Below, in pieces: positions 1 through 11,272 of a stretch of 64,000 nt of DNA (position 1 is the stretch's first letter; the number at the start of each line of letters is the position of its first letter). The notes beneath the pieces were generated by a model. The model did not search any database. It saw only the letters and a program-made list of their open reading frames with translations, and was not told where the DNA came from. The DNA is from Massospora cicadina (taxonomy: Eukaryota > Entomophthoromycota > Entomophthoromycetes > Entomophthorales > Entomophthoraceae): contig JAKSZP010014863.1 in assembly GCA_022478985.1 (NCBI GenBank), positions 18,283-82,282 of the forward strand. Reading direction: 5' to 3'. The translations under genes were made by a program, and so were the position numbers.

Positions 1-1517
1 ACTTGCTCATTTAATCGCTTGCCAAGCCCACCCCACTCCACCCCGCTCATACTCCCATTTGTGCCACGCCCCACCGTTGGACCTGTCCGCCATTTGGGGG
101 TGTGACTGGAGGCAGGAGGGTACGCCTTTACAGTGATGGAAAATCAAATCCTATACAGCGTTACAAAACGCATAGCTTCCCTCAAAAGCCCGCCAAACCT
201 CCCTTACAGGCAGGGTAGTGCTAGCCAACTCTATGCTCCTCTCTAAAGTTTGGTTTGGGGCCCACGCCATCGCTTTTTCCCCTTTTTTCTTTAAGTCATT
301 ATATGCCCTGCTGCAAGGGTGGATTTGTTTAGGCCGCCCACCGCCAGTGCGCCTGGATGTCATGTTTAGCCATCGCCATAGTGGTTGTATGGGCCTGCTC
401 AACTTTGAGGCTCATGCTGCCAAAATCCTTGGCACCTGGATCGCTGCAGTCACCAACCCAACGATCTCAGCCCAGCACTGGTCCCGTGCGGCCTGATCCA
501 ACTTCTCCTACGCCCTGGGCCTCAGCAATCTTACCCACCCCCACTCTCTGTTAAAGTACCTTGCCTCACATCCTTCTGCTATGGGCCCACATGGGACGTC
601 GCCCTACTTCAAAGGATCCTCCTCTCCATGTGGAGCGCTGAGTTAAGAATCTGCATCTTTGGGCACACCGCCCAGAGGGGCCCCTCTCCTCAGTTCACCC
701 AGGAAGTACAAGGACTTCCCATTCTGAATGGAGTAATACCCATAAGACCCCCTACCATGGTCAGGGTGGACTACCTGGACAAGGTGGACATCCCCTAGCC
801 CCCTAGATACCCAGAAAGCCATTTGGAAGTACGCCCACCACCCTCTTCTGCAGCTGCATATTTATTTCCATGGGTGGCGCTCTTGAGATGGGTATACCAT
901 ACTGCTGAGCGCTCTAATGCTTTGCACTCATCTTGCGTCATGTGTGGCCAGTATGAGGCGCTGGTTCACTGCCTGGAAGAGTGCCCTCCATCAAAAGCGA
1001 TTTGTCGTGAGGTACAACGCCTGTTTCGCCAGGATCAGGCGCAGCCCTTCAGCCTGTCTAAGGAAATGTTTTCTTAATTCATGGCTTACCCTCTTCCACC
1101 TTCCCTCCGTGCCTTGGTATTTGCAATCGCTATGTGGACTATCCACACGATTGTTCTAGATGCTATCTCAGGCTCCACTCCCACCCTCCAAGAAGCTATA
1201 CACCGGTTCCAGTCGCACCTTGTAGACCACTTCCAAGCGTGGTTGTTTGTGTACCTCCCGCCCTGTCACTGCCAGATGGTCTCATCCTGGTTCCCAATTT
1301 GCTTCAACTTTTCAGACCCCTCCTACACACGTGCTCAATAGTGGCACAAGCCCCAGCACACATAACCCCCTTCCTTCTCTTAACATTCTCGCTGGCAACA
1401 GGAGATAGCATCTGCATCTCTGGGGTGCCCTCCTCTTGCCAAAGTTCATTTAGTTTTTTAGTATCTTATTGGAAGTGTCCGTCCCCTGGTCAGCCTTCCC
1501 CAAATAAAATTTAAATC
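1..1517 (+). mobile_element. LINE2a, 3' part of a non-LTR retrotransposon
   Basis: The 3' quarter of a LINE2 element, cut by the window start. It holds the thumb region and C-terminal zinc finger of ORF2, then a 3' UTR. The end, at about 1477-1517, carries the family tail (GTCCGTCCCCTGGTCAGCC, then TTCCCCAAATAAAATTTAAA). Wording is very close to LINE2c and LINE2e, so it belongs to the same subfamily. LINE2b is more distant. The exact 3' end is uncertain because the tail passes into AT-rich DNA and the 5' TSD lies outside the window. Confidence 0.85.
140..1341 (+). pseudogene. LINE2a ORF2 C-terminal part (thumb plus zf-RVT-like finger), broken
   Basis: Remnant of the LINE reverse transcriptase polyprotein. 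Around 200-490 is the post-catalytic region conserved across this family (LANSMLLSKVWFGAHAIAF, then a GLLNFEAHAAKILGTWIAAV block). A stop at 494-496 interrupts it. A second frame at 823-1077 carries the zinc-finger-like motif CVMCGQYEALVHCLEEC followed by a CREVQRLF block, like the zf-RVT finger of L1-type ORF2 proteins. A third segment, 1081-1341, holds the last conserved block (MWTIHTIVLDAI). The catalytic domain lies upstream of the window. At least two stops or frameshifts make it non-functional. Confidence 0.85.
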
Positions 1518-1804
1518 ATATAGTCTCAGCATATAGGATATTTCTAAGAACTTTCCAATATTGCTTTCGTCCTCTTCTTCCTAGGTTATTATCCTGATTC
1601 CTTATTTATTATATTATTAATCCTAAGGTTAACCTCTCTAGAAAATTTGTCTAAGTTTATAGTTTTTAGTGAATATATACATTAGTTAAATAAATCAATT
1701 TAAAATACATAAATTAGAATTTATTAATTATAAATAAAACCTTTTAGCAATAATATCAATGTAAATTATTTATCTTGGATTATATATATTATAATTGATA
1801 TGTA
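1518..1804. other. AT-rich spacer, no gene seen
   Basis: About 290 bp of AT-rich sequence between the LINE2a tail and the SINE-B target site. I see no coding frame, RNA gene or repeat here. Confidence 0.6.
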
Positions 1805-1818
1805 AAAATTGAGCTTTT
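1805..1818 (+). repeat. Target-site duplication, left copy, SINE-B
   Basis: AAAATTGAGCTTTT, identical to 1951-1964. The match continues for three more bases with one mismatch (AAG against GAG). Confidence 0.75.
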
Positions 1819-1950
1819 AAGGGTGGTTACCCTGGCAGATAAAACTGCTTCCACCCTAGTGCAGTTTTTGAGTTCAAAACATGTACTGGCTAGAAAAATT
1901 CTTGGTGTGGTATATTTATTCAAAGGTTGACCCACCTCACATATATTTAG
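1819..1950 (+). mobile_element. SINE-B, tRNA-derived short element with a LINE2-like tail
   Basis: A 132-bp insert between two direct repeats. Counting from the GGG at 1821, an A-box-like TACCCTGGCAG sits at positions 8-18 and a B-box-like AGTTCAAAACA at 51-61. That is the spacing of the internal RNA polymerase III promoter of a tRNA. Each box matches its consensus at about 8 of 11 bases. The 3' end (GGTTGACCCACCTCACATAT, 1925-1944) resembles the SINE-A tail GGTCAGCCCACCTCGAATAA and so the LINE2 3' end. I infer a tRNA-related head joined to a LINE2-derived tail, moved by LINE2 machinery. No protein is encoded. Confidence 0.65.
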
Positions 1951-1964
1951 AAAATTGAGCTTTT
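1951..1964 (+). repeat. Target-site duplication, right copy, SINE-B
   Basis: AAAATTGAGCTTTT, the partner of 1805-1818. Confidence 0.75.
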
Positions 1965-1971
1965 GAGAAAT

Positions 1972-1989
1972 ATACAATATAAACTTTTA
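1972..1989 (+). repeat. Target-site duplication, left copy, LINE2b
   Basis: ATACAATATAAACTTTTA, an exact 18-bp match to 7275-7292. It fixes both ends of LINE2b. Confidence 0.92.
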
Positions 1990-2360
1990 GCTTTTCTTTC
2001 CCATAATAATAACATCATTTACAGAGATTCAATTCAAGTAGATAGATTTTTATAATTACACAGGTGAGATGAGCAAATTTAATAAAACCCAACAAAACTG
2101 GGCAAAATTCATATTAGCAATGGCCAAAACGATGCACCCAAGGGCAAAAATCGCCCTGGAGGGGGACCAGGAGCCAACACCACCAAAAAACCCTAAACCC
2201 AAACACCGCCTGGGTTTGTGGAGTTTACAACAAAACAAAATCAATACATGGAGATACAGTACGCACAGCCCCTATTAATAGTGGAACACAGGCTCCAACA
2301 TTTCTTAGGGGCTGATTCCTAACTCCGTGGGAAAAGGTAGGTGAGGCACAGGCCTCCCTC

Positions 2361-3110
2361 TTTCCCACGCGGTATACATTACAACCCATATCATCCACTG
2401 TGGCTGGATTGATATGGGTTTTGAGATTGAAGAGGACGCAGACGCCGCAGCAAAATTCTGTGTTGAAATAGCCCTCCCTGAGGGCAAACAAATTGTGCGC
2501 ACCGCGCACACCAGATGGAGCAAAGCAAACACTTTGTTCATCTCATTTGACTCACTTCCCACCAACCTCCCCCATAAGCTAATTGAAGATGAACTCTGAT
2601 TTGGCCTCCTTAGCTATGGATAAATAAAACAACTCGAATTACAGCGTTTCCACTTGATGCTGAACCTGTGCACAGGAAAGGCAATCGCTGTAATTGACCC
2701 AGTCCCCAATGTGGCCGCAAATTTAACTAAAATCCCATGCACCGCGGTATTCCACCTCCCAGATGGGGGAGTGTTGAAACCTTTCCGCATCACACCAGAA
2801 TGCACACCACCCATCTGCAACCATTGCACTACACTGGGGCACAAGAAGCATGTGTGCCCCATGAAGGAGGGCATCATGGCCCTGGACTTTTGCTATGATG
2901 CCATGGACAAAGACAAGGAGTCCTTTGGTCAAAAGGTCAACGCCAACCACGCTTTCCTCTGGGGAGATAGTACATTATGTCCTCATCAACCCAATATCAC
3001 CCAAAGTACGCAAACAGGTGCAGAGGGCCCACAAGTGGGCAGCGGCCAAGGCCGCATCTCTCATGACCTCCTCCATTGACCCAAACCAGATCCATATGGA
3101 CAGAGAGTAA
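2361..3110 (+). pseudogene. LINE2b ORF1 (gag-like, CCHC knuckle), broken
   Basis: Remnant of the ORF1 nucleic-acid-binding protein, which in LINEs coats the element RNA. Frame pieces at about 2361-2599 and 2654-3079 share an order with LINE2c ORF1: an AVYITTH start block, a WIDMGFEIEEDADAAAKF block, SFDSLPTNLPHKL, the LCTGKAIAV block, then a CX2CX4HX4C knuckle (CNHCTTLGHKKHVC, about 2815-2856). The fold before the knuckle looks like the RRM/DUF4283-type domain of L1-like ORF1 proteins; that is family knowledge, not a computed match. Stops at about 2597-2599 and frame changes after 3079 break it. The C-terminal limit is unclear. Confidence 0.75.
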
Positions 3111-3647
3111 ATTGGCTGAACCAGCCAATCAGAAACTAATTCCCAAGCTGGAGCAACCATGGAGGATGTGATCCAAACCAAATAGTTGGATTAGACAACC
3201 CATACAGAAAATTTTCTCAAGCCAACAGAATCACCACGTGATCCCAATCAAATAAACTTACTGGGACATTACAAATTCACTATGGATGAGCCAATAATGC
3301 CCAGAGCGCCAAAATCAAACCCCAAACAATTGGAAGCCAATCAGAGCACCAACTTGAATCAACCAAAATCACGTGCAGGAAAGCATAATATAATCCCCAA
3401 ATATAACAATATATGCATGAAATCATCAAAAGGTAAGGAGCTGGAAGCCTCGGAGCATACTGGCCTAATCACACGGAGCAAGTTTAAGGCAATGAGTGGG
3501 GGACTAGGGCCGGAAGGCCCGGCTCAGCCGCTCCTGAGGTGCCTCAGGCACCTCAGTGTCAATAGGGATGCTAAATATCGCAGGAGCCAGGGCTCAAGTG
3601 TCCTGAGCCAAAATAACTGGAATTCCTGCACAAACCCCAGGTAGACT

Positions 3648-6600
3648 TTGGCCATCCAAGAGACCCACTGTCTACAGGGGGAAGAGGGATCTGGGGTGGC
3701 CAGGGTCTCACCATCCCAGTCAATATGGCCATCTCACTGTGGGGTGGTCATTCAAAATAATAACAAAAAATTAAAAATTGTTGAATCCTCATCACACTTA
3801 GATGGATGCATCCTAGGTGCAAGGATCTCAAACCAAGAGGACACACTATTGATAGCCTGTATCTATGCACCATGCATCACATCTGAGCGGAAACAATTCC
3901 TTGAATACATCACAATGCTCAACCTACCACCGGTCACTATCCTGTTGGGTGATTTCAACTGTTAAGATGATCCCACTATGGACTGATGGCCCAACCCCAG
4001 GGGATACCCACCAGACACTCTGAGTTCTGCACGATTAAGGCATCTCTTGGCCTGTACAACACCCTCCACCCTGGGGCTCCACTCCTTCTCCACATGACCC
4101 GCCCCAGCATATGTGAGGGTATGCTCATCTCGATGAGCTGCATCAACCACATCTCGCACCAAAACCCTGTCACTTCTTCATTACTAAATTTGCTACAAAA
4201 AATTAATTTCTCTGACCATTGTCTAGTTTCAGTGCAGTTCATGCCAACCAGGACTCAAATGCAGATGACGCCCTGGAGAAAGCTATACCCAGAATATATA
4301 AAACTCCCCAAATTCTTTAAATGGGCCAAGTACAAAGCCTCAAGCCCAAAATTCATTGCCCCGTTTGCATCAGATCCCATCAAATCTTGGGAAAAATTCA
4401 AATCTGAACTAATAAACAAGAGCTGACATATCACTTCACACAAATACACCGCGGATACCAACACGATCAGATGCACCCTGGCGGAATTTAACTACCTTGA
4501 ACTCAATACCCAAAAACAGGATACAGCCCAAACTGGGGGTGCAACTGGAAGCAATTTCTGCCCGCATCAACGCCCTCATCCACGAAAACCAACACAGAAT
4601 CAAAGTATCATGGAAAGGTAAGCATATAAAAGAAGGAAAAACCTGCTTGGCATGCTTCTTCTGCTAATACCACTCTCAAGGCAACATGCCCCAGTGCACA
4701 CAGGTCCACAAAGCTGAAGGAACTGTGGTAACTGACCCAACAGAGGTCAAGGTAAAAATTCACCACTATTACACCGAACTTTACTGTGACACCCCACCCT
4801 CCCCCAAAAAATAAAAAAATTACACTCCACAGGAATACAGAAGGCACCACCAGACTATAGTCTCCTAAACCTGATAATGCAGGAGGAGCTCTGTAATATA
4901 GTCCATGTTGCACCACGTAGGAAATGCCCAGGCCCTGATGGGAACACCCTACAAATTTTATAAAAAATACTACAAACAGTTCGCCCCCCTCCTCCTAGTG
5001 TCTATGAACCAGTGCTTGCTGGAGATCCGTCTCAACCCAGGAGGCCAGGCTTCCTATGCCATTATTCTATTCAAAAAGGGCGACAGAATGAACCTGGACA
5101 ACTGGCGCCTGATAGCACTCTCAAATATTGACACTAAACTACTCACAAAAATTCTAGCTACAAGACTGGGAGCACTAGCCTCAAAAGCCCTATCACCCAA
5201 CCAATTTGGTCTTACACCAGGGCGCTCCATATGGTCTAACATACAATCCATCTCCAATGTATGCCAATCCAAAGCAATGGGTGCTTTGGTATTCCTTTAC
5301 CAGGTGAAGGTGTACGACTGTGTTAGATGGTCATGCCTAAAAAGAGTGCCTACATACTTTCAACCTCCAACCCAGGTTCATCAACTGGGCAATGCTCCTC
5401 ATGGAATCCGCATCAATGGTGGTTTGTGGCCCTGATTTCCTGACCAACAGGATTACCCCACGCAGAGGGCTCAAGCAAGGGGACCCCCTCATCCCACTAC
5501 TGTAAAATTTCAGCTTTGACCCACTCCTCCGCGTTGCCAATTCACGCCTCAGGGGTATAACTGCGCTGGGCCAGCCCCCTGTCAAGATACTAGCCTTTGC
5601 AGATGACTGTGTAGTAGGTATAGCTGACAACAGTGATGCTTGACAGATGAAGCGCACCCTAGAGGAATACTCCACAGTGAGTAGTGCATTGCTTAATAAA
5701 TGGAAAACCGAAAACATCCTCCTTGGCAAATACACCACCAACTGGACCATATCCCCCACCATACACAGCCCAAGATGCAAAAACTCACTCGCCCTACCCT
5801 TTGCATTACCCCCCACCACCACCCCTGTCCGCCATCTTAGGATATGGTTGGAAACAGGGGGGTATGCAAGTGAGATGATCAAAAATAACCTGCTACAACG
5901 GATATCCAACAGAATCGCCTCCCTCAAGGGTAGATCCCCTGGGTTAATGGGGCGAGTGGCAGTAGCCAACTCGCTCATTCTTCCAATGCTGTGGTTCCCT
6001 GCACATGCAATCACCTTCTCTCCCACCTTTATAACGTCAATTTGTGCGCTCATCCAGAGTTTGTGTCTGTGGCCTGGATCCCGCTCACCAGTCCGGGTCA
6101 AACCGCTATCAGGCCCATGCCCCCGCTGGAGCATGGGCCTGATAGATTTCAAACACCAAGCCAACCGCATCCTGGGCACCTGGATAGAGGAAGTGTAAAC
6201 CCCAGACCCCCCACATTAGCACTGGTCCATGGCAGTGAGGGCCAACTTTGCGCAGGCACTCAAATTACCTAACTCACACCATCCTTCCAGCTTATTAACG
6301 TAACTCACTAACTGCCCCAACGCAATGGGCCTGCATGGAACCCCCTCACTTTAAGCGCCTCCTCTGAACCATCCGCCGCATGGGGTGGACCATTGCTACC
6401 ACAGGTACAGTGCAGGGAAGGGGATGACACAGACCCCACTTCACGTTAAAAAAGCTGGAAGACCACCCCCACAAGGATACACTCACCACGACTCCATTCA
6501 TCGCCAGAGTCAACTACCTAGATACTTTGGATATCCCCTATGATCTAACCACACAAAAGGCAATATGGAGGATGATGCACCATCCACTCCTCCAGCTGAG

Positions 6601-6979
6601 GGTAAGGGCCAACGCCTGGCACTGCCTAAGAAGGACCTACAGAATGGCAGACTGCACCCACTCCCTCCACGCAACCTGCGCCATATGTGGAGGAGAGGGC
6701 TCCCTACACCACCGCCTAGAAACCTACCCCCTATCCAAATCCATATGGCGAGAAGTCGCACGCCTGCTCAAGATCCAGGACAGTCAGGATTTTTCTATCT
6801 TAAAGAGCCTCCTCACAATCCAACTTATGTCCCCAATCCCATCCACCATGCGCTCCCTATTGATACCCATTGCAATGTGGATGAACCACACTATTGCCTT
6901 GGATGTGTTCAAGGGCACGGTCCCAACCATCCATGAGGTTGTCAAAAGGTTCCACGTCCATTTACTGGAGCATTTCTAG
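3648..6979 (+). pseudogene. LINE2b ORF2 (endonuclease, reverse transcriptase, zinc finger), broken
   Basis: Remnant of the enzyme that nicks the target and reverse-transcribes the element. The apurinic-type endonuclease appears at 3648-3965 (AIQETHC, then LLGDFNC just before a stop) and 3986-4426 (NFSDHCLVSVQF). The reverse transcriptase runs from about 4905: PGPDG region, LFKKGDRMNLDNWRLIALSN, QFGLTPGRSIW, then GLKQGDP (about 5470), AFADDCVVGI (about 5595) and VRHLRIWLETGG (about 5827). A zinc-finger-like CAICGGEGSLHHRLETY lies at about 6679-6729, followed by IWREVARLL. In the finger the final Cys appears to be Tyr. At least six stops or frameshifts separate the pieces. Confidence 0.85.
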
Positions 6980-7274
6980 GCCTGGTTTCATGGGTATATG
7001 AGGCTAAGACAACAGAGACTCATAAACTCATGGTTCCCACTCTGGTTCCTTCACACAGACCCCTTTCTTCACACCTGCTCCATAGTGGGGCAACCCCTTG
7101 GAGTAGAGCACCAATCCCCCCATACCTGGCGGTCCCAGCTGGCAACAGGGGTAACCTGTATACCCCAGGGTTCCCAATCATACCTAATCATTGCTTTTCT
7201 TCCCCCCCCCCACCATTTCTACACACATATTGGTAATGCCTATCCCCCAGTCGGCTTGCCTTGGTTAAATAGAA

Positions 7275-7292
7275 ATACAATATAAACTTTTA
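7275..7292 (+). repeat. Target-site duplication, right copy, LINE2b
   Basis: ATACAATATAAACTTTTA, the exact partner of 1972-1989. Confidence 0.92.
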
Positions 7293-7628
7293 CAGGAGAA
7301 AATTTGTCGAATAGTTTCTATAAAATATCAGAAGTGCTGATAATTTTTTTATGTTTTATTAAGGTTTAGCCAATTCACTCTGGGTTGTGTAAACAGATTA
7401 TTAAGTTTAGTTCTATATAATCTATATGTTAGCATAATTTAAGCCTTTTAGATTTTCTACAACTCATTTTTATGCCAAAATAATTGAAATCCTGCCCTTA
7501 TGGAGTGAAGCTAACAAAGTTGCCATATTGTAAGGATTTCTAATGCCTTTCTACCCTATGTCAACCAACACTGATCCTGCCCCACAATGCCTATCATTTT
7601 ATAGGTTGAGAGGATTAGCTCTTATGCA
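7293..7628. other. AT-rich sequence, no gene seen
   Basis: About 336 bp between LINE2b and the LINE1 target site. It probably continues at 14101-14258, on the other side of the LINE1 insertion. I see no coding frame or RNA gene. Confidence 0.6.
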
Positions 7629-7644
7629 GAGAAATCACTCAATT
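7629..7644 (+). repeat. Target-site duplication, left copy, LINE1 minus-strand copy
   Basis: GAGAAATCACTCAATT, an exact 16-bp match to 14085-14100. Confidence 0.95.
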
Positions 7645-7712
7645 TTTTTAGTACTAGATGGTCCCAACCCAAGGGGGGATTCATCGATGTTTATTGAATT
7701 ACGCCTGGGCTA

Positions 7713-10700
7713 CTAAGAGCCTGAGGCAAGGGAAGGGGAGGGAGGAGGCATCGAGAAAGGGAGGGGGTTTGCGCGCCAGAGCCGTGCTGCAGTGACAACT
7801 GAGCGGGGGAGGGTTGGCGACATAGTGCAGACCTTCAGGGACATCTCAAAGTGTACCTGAAAGTGGGTGATCATGTGTGGAAGGGTCCACACCTGCTGGT
7901 CAAAGGCAGCACGAAGGAAGGAGTTATGGATGGTGCAGATGGCTGTGGCATAGGCGAGGACACGGAGGGGTCGGTGGCAACCAGGCAATGTCTGCTCAAA
8001 CATGAAGTCTTGCACAGGGTGTCCAGACCAGGGCTGAGCATGGAGGAGCGCGCGGGCCTTTGGCCAAAATGTGGCAACACCTGGACAGGTGAAAAAACGG
8101 TGGAGGTGGGAGTCAATAGGCTCTGCACAGCGGGGGCAGCTTCGGTGCTGGAAGGTAGGGCCAGTCCGGTCCCCTGTCCTGTATGAACAGTGGAGCACCC
8201 TCCATAAGGTGTTGGACACCTTTGCTGACAGGGTGGGGTGATAGACGTCCTTCCACAATTCCTTAAGGTCAAATCTCACAGAGGGAGGGAGGAGCTCAAG
8301 GAGTCTTGGGCGGATGGGAGGACGATCTTGGGGTTGAGGCGAGTTGTGACAACTTGTCCATTGTGCACAATTGCATGGCGATGGGGGCTGAGGCCAGGGC
8401 CTTCCCTTCTGTATGGGAAGGCATGGTGGATCCGCGCGCCTACTCGTTTCAGGGCAAGGAGAGCCTAATTCCATTAGGGGGATGAGGATGGTTTCAGGCG
8501 ATGGCCTGGGTGGTTTGTGAGCCACTCCCCTAATGAGGTCAGAGATGCTCTAGGAAGACCCAGAGCTGCTGACACTGACTGGCGGAGGGCGGGCGCCCAT
8601 TGGGGCATGGGGGTCGCGTCCCAGCAGACAATCGGCCATAGGAACTTCAGGAAGATTGTGGTGGCGTGGGATCGCGTGTCCAGAAGCCCTAGGCCCCCTT
8701 CATTGCAGGGTCAGGCAATGGTTGAGAGGGCCATTGGTGGATGGTTTGAGCCCCAGATCCAACAGCGGAGGAGTACATTGAGCCGCGTTTATTAGGCATC
8801 TGTGAATGGGCAGACGTGCGCTAGGAACCAAACTTTACAGAGGAGGAACACATTGGCCATCAGAGCTCGACCCTGGGGGGTGATGTGCCGCCGGTTCCAG
8901 CTGGCAATCCTGGAGTTAACTGCTGCGAGGAGCAAGTCCTCATTGTCTTTTAGCCCAACTCCTTGTTGGTTGGTGAGAACGCCCAGGTGACGGAAGGTAC
9001 CGCGCACAGGTTCAATACCAAATGGTGGGGAGAAGGTGGGGGAGCTGACCTGTACAACTGTTGTCTTGGAGGTGTTGACCATGGCGTTGGACGCCTTGGT
9101 GTACCTCTCAATGGTCACAGCAGCTAGGGCAACATCCCCAGGGCAGCCAAATGCAATGGCAGTGTCATCTGCAAATGCCATGGTGCGTGTGGGGGTTTTT
9201 CCTGGGACCAGAATCCCTGTTAAATTGTCCTATAAGGAGGCCAAGAGGGGGTCAAGGGTGATGTTAAAAAGGATAGGGCTCAGGGAGTCCCCTTGCCGGA
9301 GACCTTGTCCAACTGGTACTGCCATTGTAAAACCCATTGGCGCCAGACTCTGGTGTGGAGCTGGTCATAGAGCGCTGATATCCAGCGCCTAGCTGCGGGG
9401 GGGAGATGGAAGCGGGCCAGGGAAGCATCAATACACTTCCAGGCTACCCGATCATATGCTTTCTCCATATCCAGGAGAGCCACAAAGCCATTGACCTTAT
9501 GAGAGTTAGCAGTCAAAGTCACGTGAAGGTCATTATAGTTGTCCCATAACGACCTCCCCGGAATAAAACCGTGCTGGGATGGGGAGAGGCGAGGTGCCAC
9601 CCATTTGGTGATGCGGTTGGCCAGAAGCTTCGTAAAGAGCTTGTGGTCTGTGTTGATCAACGCTATGGGGCGCCAGTTCGCCAGGTTCTCATGGTATGAC
9701 TTCTTGTGAATGAGGGTCGTGATTGAGCCTCTGGAGTCGGGGAGGACCTCGCCATTCACCAAGAGTGCAGCAAAGAGGTCGCAAAGGGTTCTGGCTATCA
9801 CTGCAGGCTTTAGAAGGTACACCTCGAAGGGTATTCCGTCTGGGCCTGAGGCTTTAAGCCGTGGGGATTTCAGAAGGGTTTCCATCACCTCCTGGATGGA
9901 AATATCCAGTAGAGCCTCATCAGCCTGTGGGTCAATGGGCGGCTCTGGAGCCCGCCACAGGAAGTCTTGGATGTCCGATGGGTCCACCTGGGTGGCATGG
10001 AAGAGGCTGGAGTAGAAGCGGTGTAGTTCCTGCGTGATTTCCTCCTTATCTGAAGTGGTTGTAGTGCCAATCTTCAGTGCAGTAATATCCTGTGCTGTTG
10101 ACCGGGCTTTCTGTTTCTGAAAGAAGAAGCGGGTGGGGCGTTCCCATTGAGCATAGTAACGAGATGTTGTAAAGTTTTCTGCCCGTTCTTCCTGCAGTGT
10201 GAACTCCAAGCGGAGTGCTTCCTGCGCCGCTTCCCAGTCTTCCAACCATCTGGGAGAGGGCGAAGGCTGGCAGTTTCGCTCCAGATGTCTGATTCTGGCT
10301 TCCGCCCTTTTGACTCTGGCGCGAGCTGCAGTCATCTGCGCTTTGGCACAGTTGTAAGCAACGCGGGTGATGCCCTCCTTGGTCACCGCCCATCTAGCCT
10401 TGTGGTCAAGCAGGTGGGGTGGGGGGAGGTGAGAGTCTCCCGGATGGTCATAGACAGCTTCTCCTTAGTGAAGGGGTTGTTGAGAAGAGCTGTGGTAACC
10501 CTAGGCCAGAACCTATGCGACGGTCTAAGCGTGGTGGTGAGGACAACGGTGAGTGCCCTGTGATCACTCAGATGATTGTCACGAGAGATGGGAGAGGAGA
10601 TGCGGCCAATTAGCAGGGGGCCAATTAGTGCCATATCTATGCGTGACGCTGACTGGAAAGCTCCTCCATCATACTGGATCCTAGTCATGCAACCTAGGCC

Positions 10701-11236
10701 AGACGCGGAGGGTGGAAGTGCATCTATAAAGCCACTCAGGCGAAGGAATTCCTGGAGGCGACTTGTTTAGGGCGTTCCTTTGCTGCAGGGGGTAAGAGTC
10801 ATGGACGCGACTTATGGTTGTGTTGAAATCTCCTTAGAGGACTGTATTCCGTGGGAGATTGAGTTGGACGAGCTCTTCCAAGAGTCGATTTTGCTCCTGA
10901 CCTGCATTAGGCAGGTAGATGCTTGCAGCGAAGAAGGAGAAGTCAGGAGTGGTGAGTTTGGCCAGTATGAGGCGGCCACCTAGATATTGTGAAAAGAATG
11001 GGTTTTAACCCGGGGATTAAAACAATAAGGGCGGCATGGCTTGTCCAGAAGGAGTTGCCTCCAAATTGTTCATTCCATGCAGATTGTTCGTGGGGGAGGA
11101 TATGGGGCTCCTGGACAGCAGCTATGTCAATTTGTGCTGTCCTGAAGTTGCGGAGGAGGCGGGCTCTCCTCTTAAAGTCCTGCAACCCATTTGCGTTGAT
11201 GGATTGCAGGGCCAGGGTGCTGCCATGGGGACTCAT
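7713..11236 (-). pseudogene. LINE1 (minus copy) ORF2: endonuclease, reverse transcriptase, zinc finger; broken
   Basis: Starts at ATG 11236 (MSPHGSTLALQSINANGL), 37 nt after ORF1. The endonuclease begins with LALQSINANGL and DIAAVQEPH. A stop codon (TAA where the plus copy has TTA) precedes the GDFNTT motif near 10833. The longest open stretch, 10386-9280, covers the reverse transcriptase palm: GPDGIPFEVYL, NLANWRPIALINTDHK, QHGFIPGRSLWDN and ALLDMEKAYDRVAW. A frameshift near 9340 precedes the GLRQGDSLSP region. MAFADDTAIAFG begins at 9181. The C-terminal finger is at about 8150-8070 (CPRCAEPIDSHLHRFFTC). Where the plus copy has a TGA nonsense codon in this ORF, this copy keeps TGG. The frame ends at 7713. 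Confidence 0.92.
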
Positions 11237-11272
11237 AGCTGTTCCCCTCCATGTCCTGGGGGTTGCCAGCGC

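Larger units (their letters stand above)
1990..7274 (+). mobile_element. LINE2b, full-length non-LTR retrotransposon (divergent subfamily)
   Basis: A 5,285-bp element bounded by an exact 18-bp TSD. Order: pyrimidine-rich 5' UTR (GCTTTTCTTTCCC), ORF1 with an RNA-binding region and CCHC knuckle, ORF2 with endonuclease, reverse transcriptase and a C-terminal zinc finger, then the 3' tail (7236-7274) ending CCTTGGTTAAATAGAA. There is no long poly(A). The protein wording differs clearly from LINE2a, 2c, 2d and 2e, so this is a second subfamily. Its tail matches ORF1-only copy B especially well. Both ORFs are broken by many stops and frameshifts. Confidence 0.9.

Noticed and set aside
9710..10015. 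Frames of about 100 codons on the plus strand across the minus-strand LINE1 (and their mirror images in the plus copy).
   Set aside because: They are antisense shadows of the reverse transcriptase and occur in both LINE1 copies at the same place.
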